Source of the DNA: Salinibacter ruber DSM 13855
Lineage (GTDB): Bacteria; Bacteroidota; Rhodothermia; Rhodothermales; Salinibacteraceae
NCBI RefSeq assembly: GCF_000013045.1
Contig: NC_007677.1
Location: 2,170,001-2,234,000 of the forward strand
DNA: 64,000 bases
Reading direction: 5' to 3'
The position numbers and the translations under genes were made by a program. This document shows, in pieces, positions 61,472 to 64,000 of this stretch. The stretch's first letter is position 1. Every line of letters starts with the position of its first letter. The notes beneath the pieces were generated by a model. That model worked only from the letters and a program-made list of their open reading frames with translations. It was not told the DNA's origin and did not search any database.

Positions 61472-62878
61472 ATGTTCCCCCCCGCCACCTATCGTTCGCG
61501 GCGTCGCACACTCGTTGAGCACGAGCGCCCGGACTCCGGCCTCGTACTGCTGCTCGGAAATCGGCGCTCGCCGCGCAACTACGTCGATAACCCCCACCCT
61601 TTCCGCCAGGACGGCACCTTTCTCTATTACTTTGGGCTCGACCGCCCCGACCTGTACGGCCTCATTAACCTCGACGCGGGCGCCTCGACCCTGTACGGCG
61701 AAGAGGCAACCCTCGACGACGTCGTGTGGGAAGGCGAGCAGACCGCCCTCCGGGAAGACGCCGCCGCGGTCGGCATCGACACGGTCGATCCGCCTTCTGC
61801 GCTCGATGCTCGAATCGCGCAGGCCCGCCAGCAGGGCCGCCCCGTTCACGTCCTTCCCCCGTACCGCGACGAGCACCGGCTCCGCCTGGAGACGCTGCTG
61901 GGCCGCCCACACACCCAACTCGACGACGCCGTCTCGGAGCCCCTGATTCGCGCCGTGGTCCGGCAGCGGTCGGTCAAATCCTCGGAGGAGGTGGCCGAAA
62001 TCGAAACGGCCCTCGAACGCACCGCCCAGGCCCACGCCTGTGCCCAGGAGCGTGCGATCCCTGGCGCGTCCGAGCAGGAAATCGTGGGCGCCATGACCGG
62101 CCTCCTGACGACCGAGGGGAGCACCTTCTCGTTCACACCGACCTGTTCGGTGCGGGGCGAGGTGCTACACAACCACTCGTACCCGAACACCCTTGAGGAG
62201 GGCGACCTTCTTCTGGTGGACGCCGGGGCCACCTCCCCATGTCACTACGCCGGCGACGTGACCCGCGTAACGCCGGTCGGAGGGGGCTTCACGCCGCAAC
62301 AGCGGGCCATCTACGACGCCGTGCTGTCGGCCCAGACCGCCGCCATCAACGCCGTTGCCCCCGACGTCCCTTTCATCGAGATCCACAAGCACGCCGCCCG
62401 CACCCTCACGGAGCACCTCATCGACCTGGGGCTCATGCAGGGCGCCGCCGACGAGGCGGTCGCGGCGGGGGCCCACGCCCTCTTCTTCCCGCACGGCCTG
62501 GGGCACATGATGGGCCTCGACGTCCACGACATGGAAAGCCTGGGGGAGACGTTTGTGGGGTACGCCGAGGACCAGACGCGGCCGGACCAGTTCGGCCTCC
62601 ACACCTTGCGCCTGGGGCGTCCCCTCCGGCCCGGATTTGTAATCACCGTGGAGCCGGGGTGTTACTTCATCCCGCCGCTCATCAAGCAGTGGCGGGAAGA
62701 GCGACGACACGAGCGGTTCATCAACTACGAGCGGGTGGAGGACTTCCTCGGATTCGGTGGGATCCGCATTGAGGACGACATGCTGGTGACCGAAGATGGG
62801 GCCCGGATCCTGGGGCCCGACATTCCGAAGGCGCCGGGCGAGGTGGCCGATCGGGCCGGTTCGTCCCGTGCCGCCTAG
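61472..62878 (+). CDS. pepP: Xaa-Pro aminopeptidase (M24B, aminopeptidase P)
   Basis: Dinuclear metallopeptidase removing an N-terminal residue before proline. It has 468 aa from the ATG at 61472 (MFPPATYRSRRRTLVEH); a GTG at 61430 would add 14 residues unlike the family. The N-terminal AMP_N domain (~1-170) precedes the pita-bread domain. Metal ligands are visible: two Asp in LLLVDAGATSPCHYAGDVTR, His in PHGLGHMMGLDVHD, Glu in TVEPGCYFI and Glu in GIRIEDDMLV. It converges with the helicase-nuclease gene with 35 bp between stops. Confidence 0.94.
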   Translation: MFPPATYRSRRRTLVEHERPDSGLVLLLGNRRSPRNYVDNPHPFRQDGTFLYYFGLDRPDLYGLINLDAGASTLYGEEATLDDVVWEGEQTALREDAAAVGIDTVDPPSALDARIAQARQQGRPVHVLPPYRDEHRLRLETLLGRPHTQLDDAVSEPLIRAVVRQRSVKSSEEVAEIETALERTAQAHACAQERAIPGASEQEIVGAMTGLLTTEGSTFSFTPTCSVRGEVLHNHSYPNTLEEGDLLLVDAGATSPCHYAGDVTRVTPVGGGFTPQQRAIYDAVLSAQTAAINAVAPDVPFIEIHKHAARTLTEHLIDLGLMQGAADEAVAAGAHALFFPHGLGHMMGLDVHDMESLGETFVGYAEDQTRPDQFGLHTLRLGRPLRPGFVITVEPGCYFIPPLIKQWREERRHERFINYERVEDFLGFGGIRIEDDMLVTEDGARILGPDIPKAPGEVADRAGSSRAA

Positions 62879-62913
62879 CGTCGAGGGGAGGGCGTGTCCG
62901 CGAGCACGGCCGA

Positions 62914-64000
62914 TCAGTCCGCAGCGCGACGGCCCAGGGACAGGGAGTGCTCCTCCCCCGTGGGTTCTCCGAACAGGTGCGTCCCGGCGTCCGCAAGCCA
63001 GAGCCCCACCTCCGCGACGGGCTCGTTGACCACGGCGGCCCAGGCCCGCGCGTACGCTTGGAGCTGTTGGACATAGGCATGGTCGGGGGACAGCGTCTCC
63101 GGCGGGCGCCCCTGGACACGATCGGTCTTGTGGTCGACGAGCGTCCAGCGGCCGTCCGCCCGCCAGGCCAGGTCGATCACCCCCCGACGCACCACGGGGG
63201 TCTCGCGCCGAACAGCGTGGGCGATCGGGTACTCGGCGTACACACGATCGGCGCCCTGCACCCGCCCCCACACACGGCTGTCCAAAAACCGCTGGACCAT
63301 CGTCGTGGCCCGCTCAACGGCGTCGGGCGTGTCCTCTGCTCCTGTGCGTTCGAGAACGGACGCCGCCACTGACTCGTCGGTCCACGGGGTGGGGCGGCCC
63401 GTGCGGACGCACTGCTCCAAGAGCTGGTGGATTGCTGAGCCAAACGCCTCTCCGTAGCCCTCCGACGCCAGAGACGAGCGCACGGGGGAGGCGCGGTCGC
63501 CGTCGGTGACGGACTCCGTCCGGTACGAAGGACGGGACTGCGCCTCAAGCTGAGCGTCTCGCCCGGCGCGCTGATCCGTCAGGGCAGGGGCGGGCGCCTC
63601 CGGCCGGTCGCTGGAGGGCTCCGCGTCCGGGCGCCCCAGTTCGGGAACGTCCGCCGCGTCCAGATGCGGGTAGAGGGGCGCCCAGGGGCCGTCGTCCGGT
63701 TTTTCCGGGTAGGTCGACACGACCAATAGATTCTGTGCCCGGGTGGCCGCCACGTACAGGAGGCGCCGCTCCTCGGCCGCCTCGTGGCGCTCTTCGCTCT
63801 CGCGGAAGCTCTCGTCCCGCCCGTCTACGGGCCTCTCCCACCCCAGCGGCGGGTGCGTCACCCGTTCGCGGTAGCCGCTTCCCTGCACGATTGGGGCGAC
63901 GAGCTCACCGGCCTCCCGGCGGAGGTGACGCCGCACCGACGGCCCGCCGCTCCGGCTGTACGGATCGGCCAGGAATACGACCGGCGCCTCCAGCCCCTTG
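62914..64000 (-). CDS. AddA/RecB-type helicase-nuclease, C-terminal part (5' end outside window)
   Basis: The frame runs from the stop at 62914 to the right edge (about 362 codons) with no start needed. At the very edge it reads KGLEAPVVFLADPYSRS, the superfamily 1 helicase motif V region. Next comes motif VI, YVAATRAQNLLVVS. After a disordered stretch the C-terminal PD-(D/E)xK nuclease is seen: an AIHQLLEQCVRTGRP helix, GVIDLAWRADGRWTLVDHKTDR (catalytic Asp and the DHK motif), then YVQQLQAYARAW. This is the layout of AddA/RecB double-strand-break repair subunits. The N-terminal Walker motifs are not in view. Confidence 0.88.
   Translation of the reverse strand, partial: KGLEAPVVFLADPYSRSGGPSVRRHLRREAGELVAPIVQGSGYRERVTHPPLGWERPVDGRDESFRESEERHEAAEERRLLYVAATRAQNLLVVSTYPEKPDDGPWAPLYPHLDAADVPELGRPDAEPSSDRPEAPAPALTDQRAGRDAQLEAQSRPSYRTESVTDGDRASPVRSSLASEGYGEAFGSAIHQLLEQCVRTGRPTPWTDESVAASVLERTGAEDTPDAVERATTMVQRFLDSRVWGRVQGADRVYAEYPIAHAVRRETPVVRRGVIDLAWRADGRWTLVDHKTDRVQGRPPETLSPDHAYVQQLQAYARAWAAVVNEPVAEVGLWLADAGTHLFGEPTGEEHSLSLGRRAAD

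Overview
The window is GC-rich (roughly two thirds G+C by eye) and its predicted proteins are strongly acidic: Asp/Glu-rich insertions and tails occur in S1, IF2, NusA, RpoB and L7/L12. This is the signature of a 'salt-in' extreme halophile. Bacterial RNA polymerase, EF-Tu, RF2, IF2 and PNPase rule out a haloarchaeon, and genes rarely have a Shine-Dalgarno. The combination points to Salinibacter or a close relative (Rhodothermota/Bacteroidota). That assignment is inference from protein character and gene order, not a database match.

Layout. (1) 1-13.1 kb, minus strand: the core transcription/translation cluster tuf - tRNA-Trp - secE - nusG - rplK - rplA - rplJ - rplL - rpoB - rpoC (rpoC runs off the left edge). 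(2) 13.1-20 kb: an SLC13-type permease with RCK_C domains, two small orphan genes, a Big_1-type lipoprotein, scpA and galE. (3) 20.1-31.3 kb, minus strand: prfB with a programmed +1 frameshift, then the ribosome-maturation operon rimP - nusA - infB - rbfA - ribF - rpsO - pnp, each block closed by an intrinsic terminator. (4) 31.4-37.5 kb: a class I aminotransferase divergent from an aldehyde dehydrogenase, two small acidic orphans beside an AT-rich patch, a DUF434 protein and an ACT-domain malic enzyme. (5) 37.7-41.9 kb, minus strand: LEA-like lipoprotein - cmk - rpsA. (6) 42-48.5 kb, plus strand: SPOUT methyltransferase, methylmalonyl-CoA mutase small and large subunits with the MeaB chaperone GTPase, and a small lipoprotein. 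(7) 48.6-52.5 kb: glnS (with a YqeY-like tail) convergent with gltX. (8) 52.8-59.9 kb, plus strand: three parvulin/SurA-type periplasmic chaperones, a MoxR ATPase, a ferredoxin-NADP reductase-like flavoprotein and FxsA. (9) 59.9-64 kb: a double TerB-like protein, a small membrane protein, an Xaa-Pro aminopeptidase and the 3' end of an AddA/RecB-type helicase-nuclease.

Most of the window is housekeeping. The most noteworthy items are the prfB recoding site, which splits RF2 across two frames; a ribosomal protein S1 carrying long acidic extensions and a C-terminal helix-hairpin-helix; heptamer-repeat hairpins between rpoB/rpoC and mutA/mutB; structured leaders before rpsA, rpoB and tuf; a GlnRS-YqeY fusion; and the PPIase-MoxR cluster. 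I see no CRISPR array, insertion sequence, prophage, integron or rRNA operon. Long open frames opposite the real genes are GC-bias mirrors and were left out.
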